Below are positions 30,620 through 41,036 of a stretch of 64,000 nucleotides of DNA, in pieces. This DNA comes from Tupaia tana (lineage: Eukaryota > Chordata > Mammalia > Scandentia > Tupaiidae), in NCBI GenBank assembly GCA_026018925.1, contig JAKSZU010000026.1, positions 15,181,127-15,245,126 of the forward strand, written 5' to 3'. A model generated the notes under the pieces. The model was not told the origin of the DNA. It did not search any database and saw only the letters and a list, made by a program, of their open reading frames with translations. A program made the position numbers and the translations under genes. Numbering within the stretch: position 1 is the stretch's first letter; every line of letters starts with the position of its first letter.

Positions 30620-31250
30620 CAGTCGGTCACAGACGCTCACCTGGCCCAGCCGACCAGGCTGCACGGGCAGCGGACCCCACGTGGCCGGCCCTTTGGTTGT
30701 GGTCGGAACCAGAAACGTGGAACCCCGGCCTGGCGCGCGGGGCTCTGGGCGCGAACCCTCCGGGCCGCCTCAGCCGCAAGTTCCAGTTCGGCTGCAGCGC
30801 TGGGACCGCGAGCGAGGCCGACGCGGTGGAGCCGGGGCCGCGTGCCTGACGCAGGTCTGCGCTTTCCCGCCACTCTCGGACCGCCCAGGACGTGAGCCCA
30901 GGAGGTGAGCGGGGAGGGCGCCCGCCCGGCGGGGCCCTAGGCCTTGGCCTCCTTCAGGAGGAGGCTCGGGCGCGCTCCAGGGCCTGGGCTGGCCGGGAGC
31001 TAAGGCGGCCCCGCGGGCCCGGGGCTCCGCTCAGCAGTTTGTTGGGCCCAACCGGGCTCAGCTCTGCGTGAGTTCGACCTAGACCGTAGGGTGTGGGCCG
31101 CAGCTGGGGCCTCAGACGTCTGGGCCGGGGAGGAGCCGCACAGGCCAGGTGGGGGGCACAGCCCTGAGGAGGCGCTGCGAGGTGGGGTTGGCGGAATGAG
31201 GGCGCCGACGCCCAGGAGCGCCCCCTGGGGTTGGGCTCTGCGGGACGCGT
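30620..31250. promoter_or_regulatory. CpG island
   Basis: The only dense CpG block in the window outside young SINEs, for example GGCCTGGCGCGCGGGGCTC, GACCGCGAGCGAGGCCGACG and GGAGGGCGCCCGCCCGGCGG. Donor-like sites face both ways: GGAG/GTGAGC at 30905 on plus and GCCAG/GTGAGC at 30641 on minus. Such islands usually mark an active, often bidirectional, promoter. Count of CpG observed/expected not computed. Confidence 0.75.
30642..30873 (-). CDS. Candidate first coding exon in the CpG island
   Basis: Minus-strand ATG (30871-30873) opens a frame starting MAGKRRPASGTRPRL, Arg/Ala/Pro-rich, uninterrupted to a consensus donor at 30642/30641 (GGGCCAG/GTGAGC, phase 1). GC-rich islands are often open by chance, so coding status is doubtful. 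It could equally be a non-coding first exon. It would lie upstream of the exon candidates at 27.7-28.0 kb on the same strand. Confidence 0.22.
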
Positions 31251-31462
31251 GTGCGTGAGGCTGTGTGCACGGTTGTATGTGTGTGAGAGAAAAGTGAGTG
31301 TGTGAGGCTATGTGCAGGGCTGTGAGGGTGTATATGTGAGCAGTGTAGGTGTGTGTGTGAGAGAGAAAAGTGGGTGTGTGAGGGTGTGTATGTGAGCGGT
31401 GTAGGTGTGTGTGAGAGAGAAAAGTGGGTAAGTGGGTGTATGAGGCAGTGTGCAGGGCCGTG

Positions 31463-31497
<35 letters not shown>

Positions 31498-31660
31498 AAA
31501 GTGGGTGTGTGAGGCTGAGTGCAAGGTTGTAGTGAGGGTGTGTATGTGAGGGATATAGGTGTGTGTGTGTGTGTGTGAGAAGTGGGTGTGCATATGAGGA
31601 GTGTAGAGTATGTGAGGAGCATGTGTAGGTGTGAAGCTGTGTGTAAGGCTATCCACACAG
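31235..31660. repeat. TG-rich minisatellite
   Basis: Several imperfect ~60-80 bp units containing GTGTGAGAGAGAAAAGTGGG, GTGTATGTGAGCGGTGTAGG and GTGAGGCTGTGTGCAGGGC, with a pure (TG)n at 31468-31493. Tandem growth beside the CpG island. It creates a His/Thr-rich open frame on the minus strand (to 31968) that is an artefact. Confidence 0.9.
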
Positions 31661-31739
31661 AATTGTGGTAACAGGGTGTGTGGGTGTGGTGCATCTGAGG
31701 GAACGGGAGGGGACGTGTGATCTGTAGGGAGCCTTTGTG

Positions 31740-31900
31740 TGTGAGTGGGCGTGTGGGGATTGTGTGAGGCGTGTGTAGTTACTGCTGTCACACAGGCGTG
31801 GGAGGGTGTGTATGGAGGAGTCCGCATGTGTGGGAGAGGGTGTAGGTATGTGAGGAGTGTGTGTTTGTACGTGTGTGTGTGTGTGTGTGTGTGTGCACGC
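31740..31900. repeat. TG-rich tract ending in (TG)n
   Basis: Continues the TG-rich block; purest at 31871-31894, closing with GCACGCACGC. Confidence 0.9.
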
Positions 31901-32034
31901 ACGCCCTTCCTCCAGACCTGGCTTCCTAGAATGAGAGTCTTGGAGTTTTTCAATCCAGTCTTCCACACTCCACCCCCTCACTGTCTAAACAGCAACCTGC
32001 CTTGTGTGCACAGCAGCACCCTACAACGTGTAGT

Positions 32035-32185
32035 TTCCCATTCATTATTCCTGGGGACCCTCATCGCAGCCCCGTGAGTGTGGAGGCTGATGTGGAAACT
32101 GAGGCCCACGGACTCAGAGGGATATGGTGATAATGCCTGTGAAGTCCAGGGATTGGTCTATGGCCAGAATTCAGCACTGACTTTT
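32035..32185 (-). mobile_element. MIR SINE fragment
   Basis: Plus-strand GGACCCTCATCGCAGCCCCG and GATGTGGAAACTGAGGCCCA. Weak but ordered. Confidence 0.6.
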
Positions 32186-32189
32186 TATT

Positions 32190-32999
32190 TCTACGTTTCT
32201 TCTAACTCAAACGTTTATGCACGTAGCAAGCTGCCTATTTAAAGCCCACATACATTCATCACGTTATTTCTTTTCTCCTTTGATTCTGTTACTTTCCAGT
32301 GTTCTTTTTTTATCCTATCCCTCCTCTGAGTTCCACTTCCACTTCATTAGGAATAAATGAGACTGTAACTTTAACACCTCCCTGTCCCCTCCACCAAATG
32401 CATTTTAAAAATTGCTTTTCAATTAAGAGGGGGAAAAAAGTTTAAATCAAAGTGGAGTTCCTTATTCAAGAAAATACAGTTTGGGGAGAAAAATGGGTTT
32501 GCACTGCTCCATCATTCCTCCAGAACAATGAACTATAAAGAGACGTTTAGTCCTTACAAAAAAAAACAAAAGATCACAAATAAAGACCAAATATTTTCAC
32601 AGTCAAACCTCAAAGCAGAGAAAACAAACCCGGTCTTAAGGAAGCTGGCAGTGCTGCTGGCTGGCAATTCCTGCAGTCAGGACAGAAAATGTGGTTTGGT
32701 GCCCACTTTGCTTTTGCACACTGAGCCCCAGAACAGTCTTCTATTCAAAGTATGTAGTGTTAGTTTTCCAGATACCCACACGAATATATGTATGTATGAT
32801 AAACAATGACAATATTAAATTCTACCCTTGCCAAGCAAAAATTTCCTAGGGACTAACTCATTCCCGACAGGGAAGTAAGGTTTGGACAGTCTTGACTCTT
32901 TCTGGATCTTCTGTGGCCATTAAAATCTTTGGCCCTTAGAGCATCTGAAATATTTTGGCCCTCCTTCTCACCTTTTCCAGCACTAAAATCCACACACAA
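32190..32999. other. Unique AT-rich sequence
   Basis: No recognised element. Contains AATAAATGAG near 32352 and A-rich patches; no exon or RNA gene apparent. Confidence 0.4.
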
Positions 33000-33108
33000 A
33001 TCAATCATCCATCTATCTATTCATCTATCCATCCACTCATCCATCCTGTCAGTGATCTGTCTGTCCATCCACTTACCCATTCATCCATCCATTTATCAAT
33101 CACCTCTC
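33000..33108. repeat. (ATCC)n/(ATCT)n microsatellite
   Basis: Decayed tetranucleotide array (CATCCATCTATCTATTCATC and so on). Confidence 0.92.
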
Positions 33109-33109
33109 A

Positions 33110-33240
33110 CCCAGATCATAGTACATGCACCTCCTGAGGTATTCAGGGAGGCCTCCAGACATGACCCCAGGACCTTCCTATGGAGATTAGCCTTGCAGAG
33201 CATTGTGCCTCGCTACTGTGCTATTTGCCTTCACATCCCC
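33110..33240 (-). mobile_element. Third-type SINE fragment (head half)
   Basis: Plus-strand CATGCACCTCCTGAGGTATT, CAGGGAGGCCTCCAGACATG, CCAGGACCTTCCTATGGAG, GAGCATTGTGCCTCGCTACT. Same family as 36385, 38828, 42318, 54327 (minus) and 44577, 58909 (plus). Confidence 0.75.
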
Positions 33241-33484
33241 TTTTTAAAAAATTTAATTGGCATATTAAACAAAAATAGCCAGAGTGTATGCCAGAGAGAG
33301 TCAGAGAGAGGGACCAATGGGACATAGTCACACTGCAATCCATCCTTCTCATTTCTTCACCCTGTTAGGATTTGGGACATGCACACATGCCCAGTGTGTT
33401 TTTTAAGCCACCAGGGCCAGGATTCGAATAGTGGTCAACCATGTGGGATCTGGCTCCCCCAACCACTAGGCTATCCCATTCAGC
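33241..33484 (-). mobile_element. tRNA-derived SINE, divergent subfamily
   Basis: Plus-strand AATAGCCAGAGTGTATGCCA, GGGACATAGTCACACTGCAA, CACATGCCCAGTGTGTTTTT, CCACCAGGGCCAGGATTCGA and head CAACCACTAGGCTATCCCAT. A very similar copy is at 57698. Confidence 0.82.
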
Positions 33485-33961
33485 ACATTAAACATTTTTT
33501 TTTTAATTCCAGAATATTCTTTTGCTTTCTCCCAGCTCTGCTGTGGTGGCCCTGTGATAACTTGATTTTGTATCACTTTCCCCTTCTTATACTGTTATGA
33601 CTCCTCTGTTCATACAGCATGGCATTGCCTCCCTGGGCTTCAGCAGGCACAGAAAGAATCATTTCTGAATTATGTCCACAGTCTGTTCTTGTTATTGTGT
33701 GGTAATTAAAGTGAGACAGCTCAGCACAGTTGCCATCATAATCACAAACGCAGAACAGGCACTAAAATCATGTGGCAGTGCTTAATGAGAAGATAGTTAT
33801 CAGTTAATCCAGGAAAGGCTGATTGTAATATCCTACAGATTAAAACACACAATTACAGTGATCGTTGTGTGTTATGGGCCACCCTAGGGGACCCCAATTT
33901 GAAGAACTCAAGTTGAGGTGCAGGTCAAAGTAATGAGAAGCCTGTATTAAAACTGGGGAGT
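33485..33961. other. Unique sequence
   Basis: No recognisable element. Confidence 0.4.
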
Positions 33962-34262
33962 CTAGACCTACCCATAGTGGCGCTCGCTGCTAAAATACTG
34001 TTCTCTGCAGATGGACCATATGGGAGGGCCAGGTTCAATTCTTGGTCCAACCTAAAGACCTGCATGACAATTTATGCCTGTAGTTCCAGTGAGGCTGAGG
34101 CAGGATGGATTACAAGTTCTTGCTATGTCTGAGCAACATAGCAAGACTCTGTCTGATAAAGAGCTGAGCATGTTGGCATGCCTGTGGTCTCAGCTGGCAG
34201 GTTGAGGCAGAAGGATTGCAACACAGCAATATCTTGTCTTTTGAAACAAAAGAAACAAGAGT
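33962..34262 (+). mobile_element. Composite tRNA-like/7SL-like SINE, copy 2
   Basis: Head with CCATATGGGAGGGCCAGG and B box GGTTCAATTCTTGG, then 7SL-like arms: TTATGCCTGTAGTTCCAGTG, GAGGCTGAGGCAGGATGGAT, CTGAGCAACATAGCAAGACT, and GCATGTTGGCATGCCTGTGG. Ends in AAACAAAAGAAACAAG. Sister of the 7467 copy. Confidence 0.8.
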
Positions 34263-34619
34263 AAAGACTTGGGGAGTAGAAGGTCCTGTGGCGTTTACAC
34301 CTGTTGCCAGGAGGTCTCTAAAGGCTAAAATGGGAAGGAAGGATTTGAGTGATGTTTTAAAGGAAGAGTAGGTAAGATCTGAGCTGCGGTGGTGGTGCCC
34401 CAACACCTGGCATGAGGTTGCTTGAGTTTCCAGGCCCAGCCTGGAAGAGAAAGGAATTAGCAGTCAGCTGACCAAGTGAGAAATCTCAGCTGGTTTCCTC
34501 AGTTGTGCTGTAACCCTGGGTTTGGCTTCACTTGACTTGTCTGACTCCTGATTTTGACTTGGTTATATCAGAGTAAGACCTTCTACCATACTTGGCAGAA
34601 TAGACAGGTAATTCAGGGA

Positions 34620-34714
34620 ACGAGCCAGGCTATTAGGCAGAACAGAGTCTGAATTCCAGCTCTGTGACTTGCCATTTTGGGACTTCAGACTAGTCCCTAA
34701 AGAAATCTGGGACT
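34620..34714 (+). mobile_element. MIR SINE, left part (split by SINE)
   Basis: AATTCCAGCTCTGTGACTTG and CCATTTTGGGACTTCAG. Continues at 34938 beyond the inserted SINE. Confidence 0.75.
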
Positions 34715-34921
34715 AGGGACCAGCAGGTGGTGTGGTGAAGACACTGGACTTCCCATATGGGTGACTACAGTTCAAGTCCTGGACCTGGTGGTTTGCTTTC
34801 ACAATTTCCTTTCTCTCTTTCTTTTTTCTCTCTGGTCAAATTCAAAAATAATAATAACAATAAAAGAAAATGAATTTAAATAAATAAGTTCTTTTTTAAA
34901 AAAAAAGAAAGAAAGAAAGAA
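34715..34921 (+). mobile_element. Short-type SINE inserted into a MIR
   Basis: GGGACCAGCAGGTGGTGTGG, B box CAGTTCAAGTCCTGG, CTGGTGGTTTGC, CT-rich segment and a long A-rich (AAAG)n tail. A perfect 16 bp target duplication, AAAGAAATCTGGGACT, at 34699-34714 and 34922-34937. Confidence 0.95.
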
Positions 34922-34937
34922 AAAGAAATCTGGGACT

Positions 34938-35080
34938 GTATTTCCCAGGCTGTAAAGAGGAAACGGCATTAGTACCTTCCTGTGGTTATTGTCTAAGTTG
35001 AACACAATGATGTTTGCAAGGGATTTAGGCAGTGAACCCTCAGCAAAAAATTGATGGCTACCGCTGTTGCTACTGTTATC
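34938..35080 (+). mobile_element. MIR SINE, right part
   Basis: CCCAGGCTGTAAAGAGGAAA, CATTAGTACCTTCCTGTGG, and tail GGCAGTGAACCCTCAGC. Completes the MIR begun at 34620. Confidence 0.7.
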
Positions 35081-35267
35081 ATACCATCATCATCATCCCT
35101 TCATCAGTACTCTCTCACTACCTTACCACTAACCTACGTCCTGGTTTCCTTTGAAAAGTGAATCTTGCTTCACTGCCTAAGAAGATTTTGTCAAAATGCC
35201 TTCATCTTGCAGTTATTCTCCTCTCTCTACCACAGAATCTCAATCAGTTTTGTGCTGTGGACCCTGC

Positions 35268-35585
35268 TATGGTTTGAACGTATCTTCCCAAAATCCTTGC
35301 ATTGAGATTTGGTTTCTGATTTGGTTATGAATTAATAAGGAAAAAACTTAATCCGATGGTGTTGAGAGGTGATTAGGCATCAGAGTTGGGCCCCAGTGAT
35401 TGGATAGTTGTGTGTTTATAAAAAGACACATACATAGACATGCTTGGTCTGTCTTGCCATTGTGATCCACCAAGATGAAGACTCTCACTATATGTAACCC
35501 CTTGACGTTAGATCCACAAAACTATGAGTTAAATAAACTGCCAGGGATCTGCTTCACTCAGTTGTGATGCTAATAACAGGAATAT
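35268..35585 (+). mobile_element. ERVL-MaLR (MLT1/MST-like) solo LTR
   Basis: GCTATGGTTTGAACGTATC start, TGTTGAGAGGTGATTAGGC, GATTGGATAGTTGTG, TTTATAAAAAGACACA (TATA region), AGTTAAATAAACTGCCAG (poly(A) region). No internal region attached. Confidence 0.82.
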
Positions 35586-35849
35586 CTAAATCTGGGTAAA
35601 GAATTTATTTAACTGTATTCATGGGAGGAAATGCTAAATTTCAGCTAGAGGTTGGTGTCAGATTAGAGATGTAATTATTCTCCCATACACATTCACAGTT
35701 CCTCTGACTCATATTCATAGACCCTCTTGCTCCAAGTTCAATGGTGTTGACTATCTCCTCTACATATTTGTTTTTATCACTGACTCCAGTAAGCTGGGAT
35801 TTAACCCTGTTTGAATGTTCAAGATATTTTAAAATCTAAGAATATGAAC
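35586..35849. other. Unique sequence
   Basis: Nothing recognisable; just under 300 bp. Confidence 0.4.
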
Positions 35850-35902
35850 ATGGTGTGTGTGTGTGTGTGTGTGTATGTATGTGTGTATATATATATATAT
35901 AT

Positions 35903-35943
<41 letters not shown>
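35850..35943. repeat. (TG)n-(TA)n compound microsatellite
   Basis: TG run grading into TATG and long TATATA runs (35887-35943). Can form cruciform or unwound DNA. Confidence 0.97.
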
Positions 35944-35946
<3 letters not shown>

Positions 35947-36384
35947 AAAGTAATCAAAAGAGGGAGAAATCCGTACAATAGGAAACAGTTCCCTCCCCAC
36001 CCCTTCCTACTTTTATCCTGCTTCCCAGGAGCTACTGTTACCAAGTTTCTAGTCATTTCCTCTGTGGTTATCTGCAAATCTCCCACTTGCTATGTGTTGA
36101 TTTAAAGACCTTAAACCTTATCTGTTGACATTTATGCCCTGCCTACCCAATATATGTCTATCACTATTTTTAGTTTCACATTAGTTACCTTGGCAACTTT
36201 AAGGAATGTCTTAACACTTTTTTTTTCTTATTCTATTCACTATAGACAGTGTATTTAGACTCCACACTATTATAGATGGGATGTTAGTACTCCAACTTCC
36301 TGTCCTCTTCTCCTTTCTCTTCACTGTCAATGTTGACAATTGTATCTTTTGATACATAGGTCCTATATGCCTAATGTAATTTGT
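35944..36384. other. AT-rich, possibly LINE-like
   Basis: Phrases such as GCTACTGTTACCAAGTTTCT resemble L1 3' regions but are not decisive. Confidence 0.3.
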
Positions 36385-36612
36385 TTAACTTTATTTCTTT
36401 CTTCCATGAGCAACAGAGATGGAGAGAGAAGCAGGCCTCCTAACAGGATCTTGACAACATGATACACCCCCAGCTTCAGCCAGTCCCTCAACATGGGCAT
36501 GCACATACCTGGCATACTCAGGAAGGTCTCTTGATTCAAATCTGGAACCTTCTCTCATGGGTCAACATTATAGAATGTCTCATTTTACCACTACACCACC
36601 ATATGCCCCCAC
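36385..36612 (-). mobile_element. Third-type SINE, minus strand
   Basis: Plus-strand GGAGAGAGAAGCAGGCCTCC, CATGATACACCCCCAGCTTC, ACCTGGCATACTCAGGAAGG, AAATCTGGAACCTTCTCTCA, ACCACTACACCACCATATGC (head). Confidence 0.82.
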
Positions 36613-36715
36613 CCCCATATAATTATAAACTTCTAGAAAACAGGGACCTGGTTTGGTTTCTCTTATATCCCAGTGGTGTAGTACATAGCACGCAGGAGGT
36701 GTGCAGTTAAGTCTG
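36613..36715 (+). mobile_element. L2 3' tail
   Basis: ACTTCTAGAAAACAGGGACC, TTTCTCTTATATCCCAGTG, and ACATAGCACGCAGGAGGTG. Confidence 0.65.
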
Positions 36716-37189
36716 TGTCCTGTGCTCTGCCCCTTGGCCAGAGTATATATCCCTTAACCTGGTTGCCTACCCATGGGGAAACAATCCCCTAACCAATACC
36801 TGACAAAAGAAGGGAGTGGAACCATGTGGTGCAAGCCTGTCCCCCCTAAATGGCCAAAGCTCATTCAGTAGGGCCATGGCTCACCCATAATTATGCACTA
36901 TAGGAATTCTCTCCTGGTCTTGGAATCTGAGTTTCACATTAGAGCCTCAAGGAAGCTTCTTCAGGGAGAATATTAATGACTGACAGAATCATTAGCTTCC
37001 CTCCTGCCAGCATCACTAGATTCTCAACCAGGCATAAAATGGTCCTGGAAAGGAAACAGTAAGACTGATTCAGAAGGAAGAAAACTTGTTGCTATCATCC
37101 CTGGGTTGATGACTTGCCTTCCTGGTCCTGTTTCGCTTCAAAAAGAACATCCATTTCTTGTGACAAGAGATCTTTCTACGGCCTGTTCT

Positions 37190-37690
37190 CTTTACGCAAA
37201 CCTCTTCAACATCAATCTAAGGCTCCCCAGTCCCTTGGGGCGAAGTCCAATCTCAAACTCAGCCCAAGGCCACTGTGACCAGGTCCTGGACTCTAGCCAA
37301 CTCTGTTCCTTCCAGATTTGCTTCTCACAATCCAGCCAAACAGAACCACTTCAAGTTCCCCAGATCAGCAAGGCTTCTTTTGCCTTTGCTTCGCACATGC
37401 TGTGCCTTCTGCCTGGGAGAACTTTCTCCCCTCATAGCATCCCCTACTTATCTTTTTCTCCTCAGCTTAAACATCATCTGTGCCAGGAAGTCTTCCCTGA
37501 GCTTCTTAGATCTGGCATCCTTCTACAGCCTCTTGTGCTCATCCATATCATAACTTAAATGATAACTGAATTGAGATAACTGGCTGACTTGTATCCCTCT
37601 CCAGAATATAAATTCCTTGAAGGTGAAATCCATATGTTCATTCAACATATTACATCACAATACTGCCTACCATAGAACTTGGGAAACAAG
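37190..37690 (+). mobile_element. L2 LINE 3' fragment
   Basis: Typical L2 order: AAGTCCAATCTCAAACTCAG, CAAGGCCACTGTGACCAGG, CATGCTGTGCCTTCTGCC, TGGGAGAACTTTCTCCCC, TCAGCTTAAACATCATCTGT, CAGGAAGTCTTCCCTGAGC. Dead. The reading frames here are the decayed L2 3' end, not a gene. Confidence 0.88.
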
Positions 37691-37711
37691 AAACTATGCA
37701 ATAAAGATGTA

Positions 37712-38002
37712 TATGATAGGTGTATGGGTGGAAAGATACACAAATAGATGAATGGATGGATAGACAGAAATAAATGGTTGTGTGGATGGGTGGATGATTG
37801 GATGAATGAATGGATGGCTAGGTGAATTGCTGATACATAGGTTAAATAAATGAATGAATAGATTGTTTGGGTGAAAGAATGAGTGGTTGGGTAGCTGGTA
37901 GTTTGGATGAATGAATGAATAGGTGGATGGATAGATAACTATGATGATGAAAGAGATATATAGATGGATGAAAAGGCTGGTGGTTGGAAAGATGGAAAGT
38001 AG
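37712..38002. repeat. (TGGA)n/(TGAA)n microsatellite
   Basis: About 290 bp of GATGGATGAATGAATGG-type tetranucleotides with many changes. Confidence 0.95.
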
Positions 38003-38102
38003 ATGACATTTTTGTCCCTGTTACAGGTATACATAATAAATACAATAGGAAATGGCTTCTTATTTTTTTCACCCCAAAACTATTTTTTAAAGAATTCTTT
38101 CA

Positions 38103-38362
38103 GGACCAGCAGTTAGCATAATGGCTATGTTGCTGGACTCCCATGTAGTTGACCATGGTTCGAGTTCCGGACCTGGCGGCTTAAACTCACCCTAGGCGTG
38201 TGTGTGTGCACATGCCCAAGATCCGAAGAAGAGAATGGAGGAGAAGGGATTGCGGTGTGGCCATCCCCCCAGGGGGTGATTTCTCGCTTTCCATCTGTCT
38301 GTCTCTGTCTTTTTGGTGAGCGCACATGCCCTATGGCAAAAACCTCTCCCCCCCCAAAAAAA
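38103..38362 (+). mobile_element. tRNA-derived SINE (main long family)
   Basis: GGACCAGCAGTTAGCATAATGG (A box), GGTTCGAGTTCCGGACC (B box), GGAGGAGAAGGGATTGCGG body, CCCTATGGCAAAAACCTCTCC end with C and A runs. Same orientation as the next copy 45 bp away. Confidence 0.92.
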
Positions 38363-38406
38363 GTTTCATTTAATTTTATTAATTTATTTACTTAAATTTG
38401 ACCAGA

Positions 38407-38669
38407 GGGACCAGCAGTTGGTATAATGGCTATATCACTGGACTCCCATGTAATCGACCGTGGTTCACGTCCCGGACCCGGTGGCTTAAACTCATGCCAG
38501 GCACGTGTGCGTGCTTACCGAAGTTCCTGAGAAGAGAATGGAGGAGAAGGGATTGTGGCGTGGCCATCCCCCCTGGGGGGTGATTTCTCGCTTTCTGTCT
38601 CTCTCGGTCTTTCTGGTGAGCGCAAGTGCCCCATAGAAAAAACCTCTCCAAACAAACAAACAAACAAAA
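38407..38669 (+). mobile_element. tRNA-derived SINE (main long family)
   Basis: GGGACCAGCAGTTGGTATAA, GGTTCACGTCCCGGACCC, GGAGGAGAAGGGATTGTGG, and CATAGAAAAAACCTCTCC with a (CAAA)n tail. Confidence 0.92.
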
Positions 38670-38812
38670 TTTGACCAGAGAGGGACAGAGTGAGAGAGAG
38701 GGAAAGAGAAGGGGAAAGTGAGAAAGCAAGCCACCAGATACAGGACTCAAACCACAGTCGGCCATGTGGGAGTCCAGTGCCCTTAACCACCATGCCACCT
38801 GCCAGCCCCGCA
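38670..38812 (-). mobile_element. Short-type SINE, minus strand
   Basis: Plus strand: ATTTGACCAGAGAGGGACAG, GAAAGTGAGAAAGCAAGCC, ACTCAAACCACAGTCGGCC, CACCATGCCACCTGCCAGCC (head). Lies tail to tail with the SINE at 38407. Confidence 0.85.
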
Positions 38813-38827
38813 CTCCAAAACTTATGT

Positions 38828-39052
38828 TTTAAAATTTTTATTTATTTTGTTTATCTATAAGAAAGACAGAGAGGGAGACCCCCAACAGAACTTTTATAAC
38901 ATAGTTCATCCTCAGCCTTAGTCAGCCCAGACCATGAGTGTGCATGTACACTTAGCATGTGCAGGGAGACCTCAGGAATGAACTGGGACCTTCCCACATG
39001 GTTTCAAATCATGGAGCATTGCGTTACCACTGCATCACCTCACTTGGTCTAA
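38828..39052 (-). mobile_element. Third-type SINE, minus strand
   Basis: AAGAAAGACAGAGAGGGAGA, CCCCCAACAGAACTTTTATA, TGTGCAGGGAGACCTCAGG, GTTACCACTGCATCACCTCA (head). Confidence 0.82.
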
Positions 39053-39569
39053 AACTCCTTCATTGGTGGAGACATCAACACCTGTGCCATGAGATAGCTT
39101 GATTGGCCATATTGCATGTAGTTCTGAAATTAAATTTATACCCCAGCTCTCACAATAATCCATGTAGGATCTTTCACTCTAGAATGTCTGAAACATCCTA
39201 GAACCTGTACTTTTGTGCACTGGTTTTAGGGCTCTGAAGTTTAGATGTTTGTTTTCAATGATATAAGCAGGACTTTGAATTTATTGTTCAGCAGCAAACA
39301 GTTCCTAAGGATATATTCTGCTCCATGAACTATAACAAGTGCTAGGAATATGGAGCTGAGAAATCACTCCCTTCCAGGAGCTTAGAGCTGAGAGAAACAG
39401 TGGATATAAATATTTATTTAGCTAAACATAATGCAATAGCAGCAATCATTACTGCCCTTTATTCAGTTCTTACTACTAGGAGAAAAATAACTGAGATGGA
39501 GAAAGAAGATAGGATGCCCCTGATAGGAGAAACTAGAAGGAAAAAAAATATATATCATGGCCTATCATG
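39053..39569. other. Unique sequence
   Basis: 39340-39420 has old-repeat phrases (CCAGGAGCTTAGAGCTGAG). Nothing else recognised. Confidence 0.4.
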
Positions 39570-39695
39570 TGAGGTAAGTACTGTTTGTTTCATAAATGTA
39601 GAACGTGAATAATTCAAGGTCATACAGTGGATGAGTGGCAGAGCCAGAATTGCACCTGCGTCCAGGACCCAGGTTTCTAAGTATTCCATGGCCTG
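39570..39695 (-). mobile_element. MIR SINE fragment
   Basis: Plus-strand ATTCAAGGTCATACAGTGGA, GAGTGGCAGAGCCAGAATTG. Confidence 0.75.
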
Positions 39696-40034
39696 CGATG
39701 TAGTATGCAGCAGATCACAGCAACTTTAACCAGGTGCCAAGGGAACATGGCACAGAAGGGTACGAACTCTTCCTAGAGAAGAGGTGGAATCTACCTAGGA
39801 GGGGACGTTAGAATTTGGGTGAGATGTCCTGTGTATTTGCAGTTAGTTGCTCACAGATTTAGAGAGGAGCTGTCCCTTGGACTCTGATATCTCAGTTCCT
39901 GGTTTGTTGAGGACACTATTCAAAAACAGAGAGTGTACTTCCTGGCTAGATGATCTTGCTTGATTTTTAGAGATTTTTTGGTGCCAAAGATGGGACCTGG
40001 CAGGCTTGGGACCCCAAGCTTGGGACCAGACAGG

Positions 40035-40200
40035 TTCTACCTGGAGTCCTAGCTTTGTGCTAGTCATGGGACCAACAAATGAAAGACTCAGTGTCTGTCT
40101 CTCAGTTTGAACCCTTTGAGCCTCTGTTTTCTTGTGTAGGAAATGGGAATCATGATACCAACTTTGACCAGCTGTTGTTGATGTTAAGAATAGTATATGT
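40035..40200 (+). mobile_element. MIR-like fragment
   Basis: TGAGCCTCTGTTTTCTTGTG, AGGAAATGGGAATCATGATA match the MIR core; the rest is decayed. Confidence 0.55.
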
Positions 40201-40544
40201 CAGCCTGATAACAGTGACAGCCTCTCTCTGCACAGAAATGCATATATACCCTGAACTATGCATGCCGTATCAGGCGATTTGCAGACCACTGAAGACCCTT
40301 GTCTTAGGGCTAAGGTTTAAGTCATGTGGTTGCTCACATAATCATTTTAGTGATCTTGGGTTTTGAAAACCCAAGGACACCACAAATGACCAGGCTGGAA
40401 AGCATCGTTATGGACAAGCAAGAAAATGTTCTGAAGCATCCGTAGATTGATTAAAAACCACCAGTACACCACTCACTGTTGGACCACCGTCTGGACTTCC
40501 CACTTCCCTAGCACTGTGCTAAGCCTTCTGTGTACATTAACATT

Positions 40545-41010
40545 TATAACTTTTCCCCTCCTCTTAAATTTTACAATTTTGTTGTATATATTTGAGGTGT
40601 ACAACATTAAAGTATGTAACATTTGCTAGATGCATATACAATAGATAGTGAAATGGATCTATAGTCAAGCAAATGAACACATCTATCATTTCTATAGTAT
40701 CTACTTTTTGTGTATGTGTCAAGAGCACCTAAAAATCTACTCTTTTAGCAAAAATTCCAGATACTATATGATATTATTAACTCTAATTCTCATGTTATTA
40801 ACTCTAATCCTCTAGACTCCTTCATCCTGCATTTCTGCTATTTTGCATCATTTGACCTGCATCTTCCCATTTCATTCCCCCCGTAACCATTGTTTTATTC
40901 TCTAACACCATATTTGACTTTTATTTTTAGGTATCACATATAAATGAGATCTTAGAATATTTTTCTTTCTGTGTCTGGCTTATTTCATGTAGCACAATGT
41001 CTTTCATTAC
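40545..41010 (-). mobile_element. L1 3' end (L1MA/MB-like)
   Basis: Antisense L1 tail: GTTGTATATATTTGAGGTGT, AGTCAAGCAAATGAACACAT, AGCACCTAAAAATCTACTCT, CCCCGTAACCATTG, ATGAGATCTTAGAATATTTT and CTTTCTGTGTCTGGCTTATT. The 3' end is at the left. Confidence 0.85.
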
Positions 41011-41036
41011 CATTTTTTAACAAAGTAATGCCCTTT

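Noticed and set aside
31000-31968. 322-codon His/Thr-rich open frame on the minus strand
   Set aside because: It is a read-through of TG-rich minisatellite DNA and the CpG island; the period produces HT repeats. No splice or family evidence.
37106-37558. 150-codon open frame at 37.1-37.6 kb
   Set aside because: It coincides with an L2 3' fragment; recognisable L2 phrases run through it.
33000-38002. Tandem tetranucleotide arrays (33.0 and 37.7 kb) considered as CRISPR-like arrays
   Set aside because: Units are 4 bp with no spacers; these are ordinary mammalian microsatellites.
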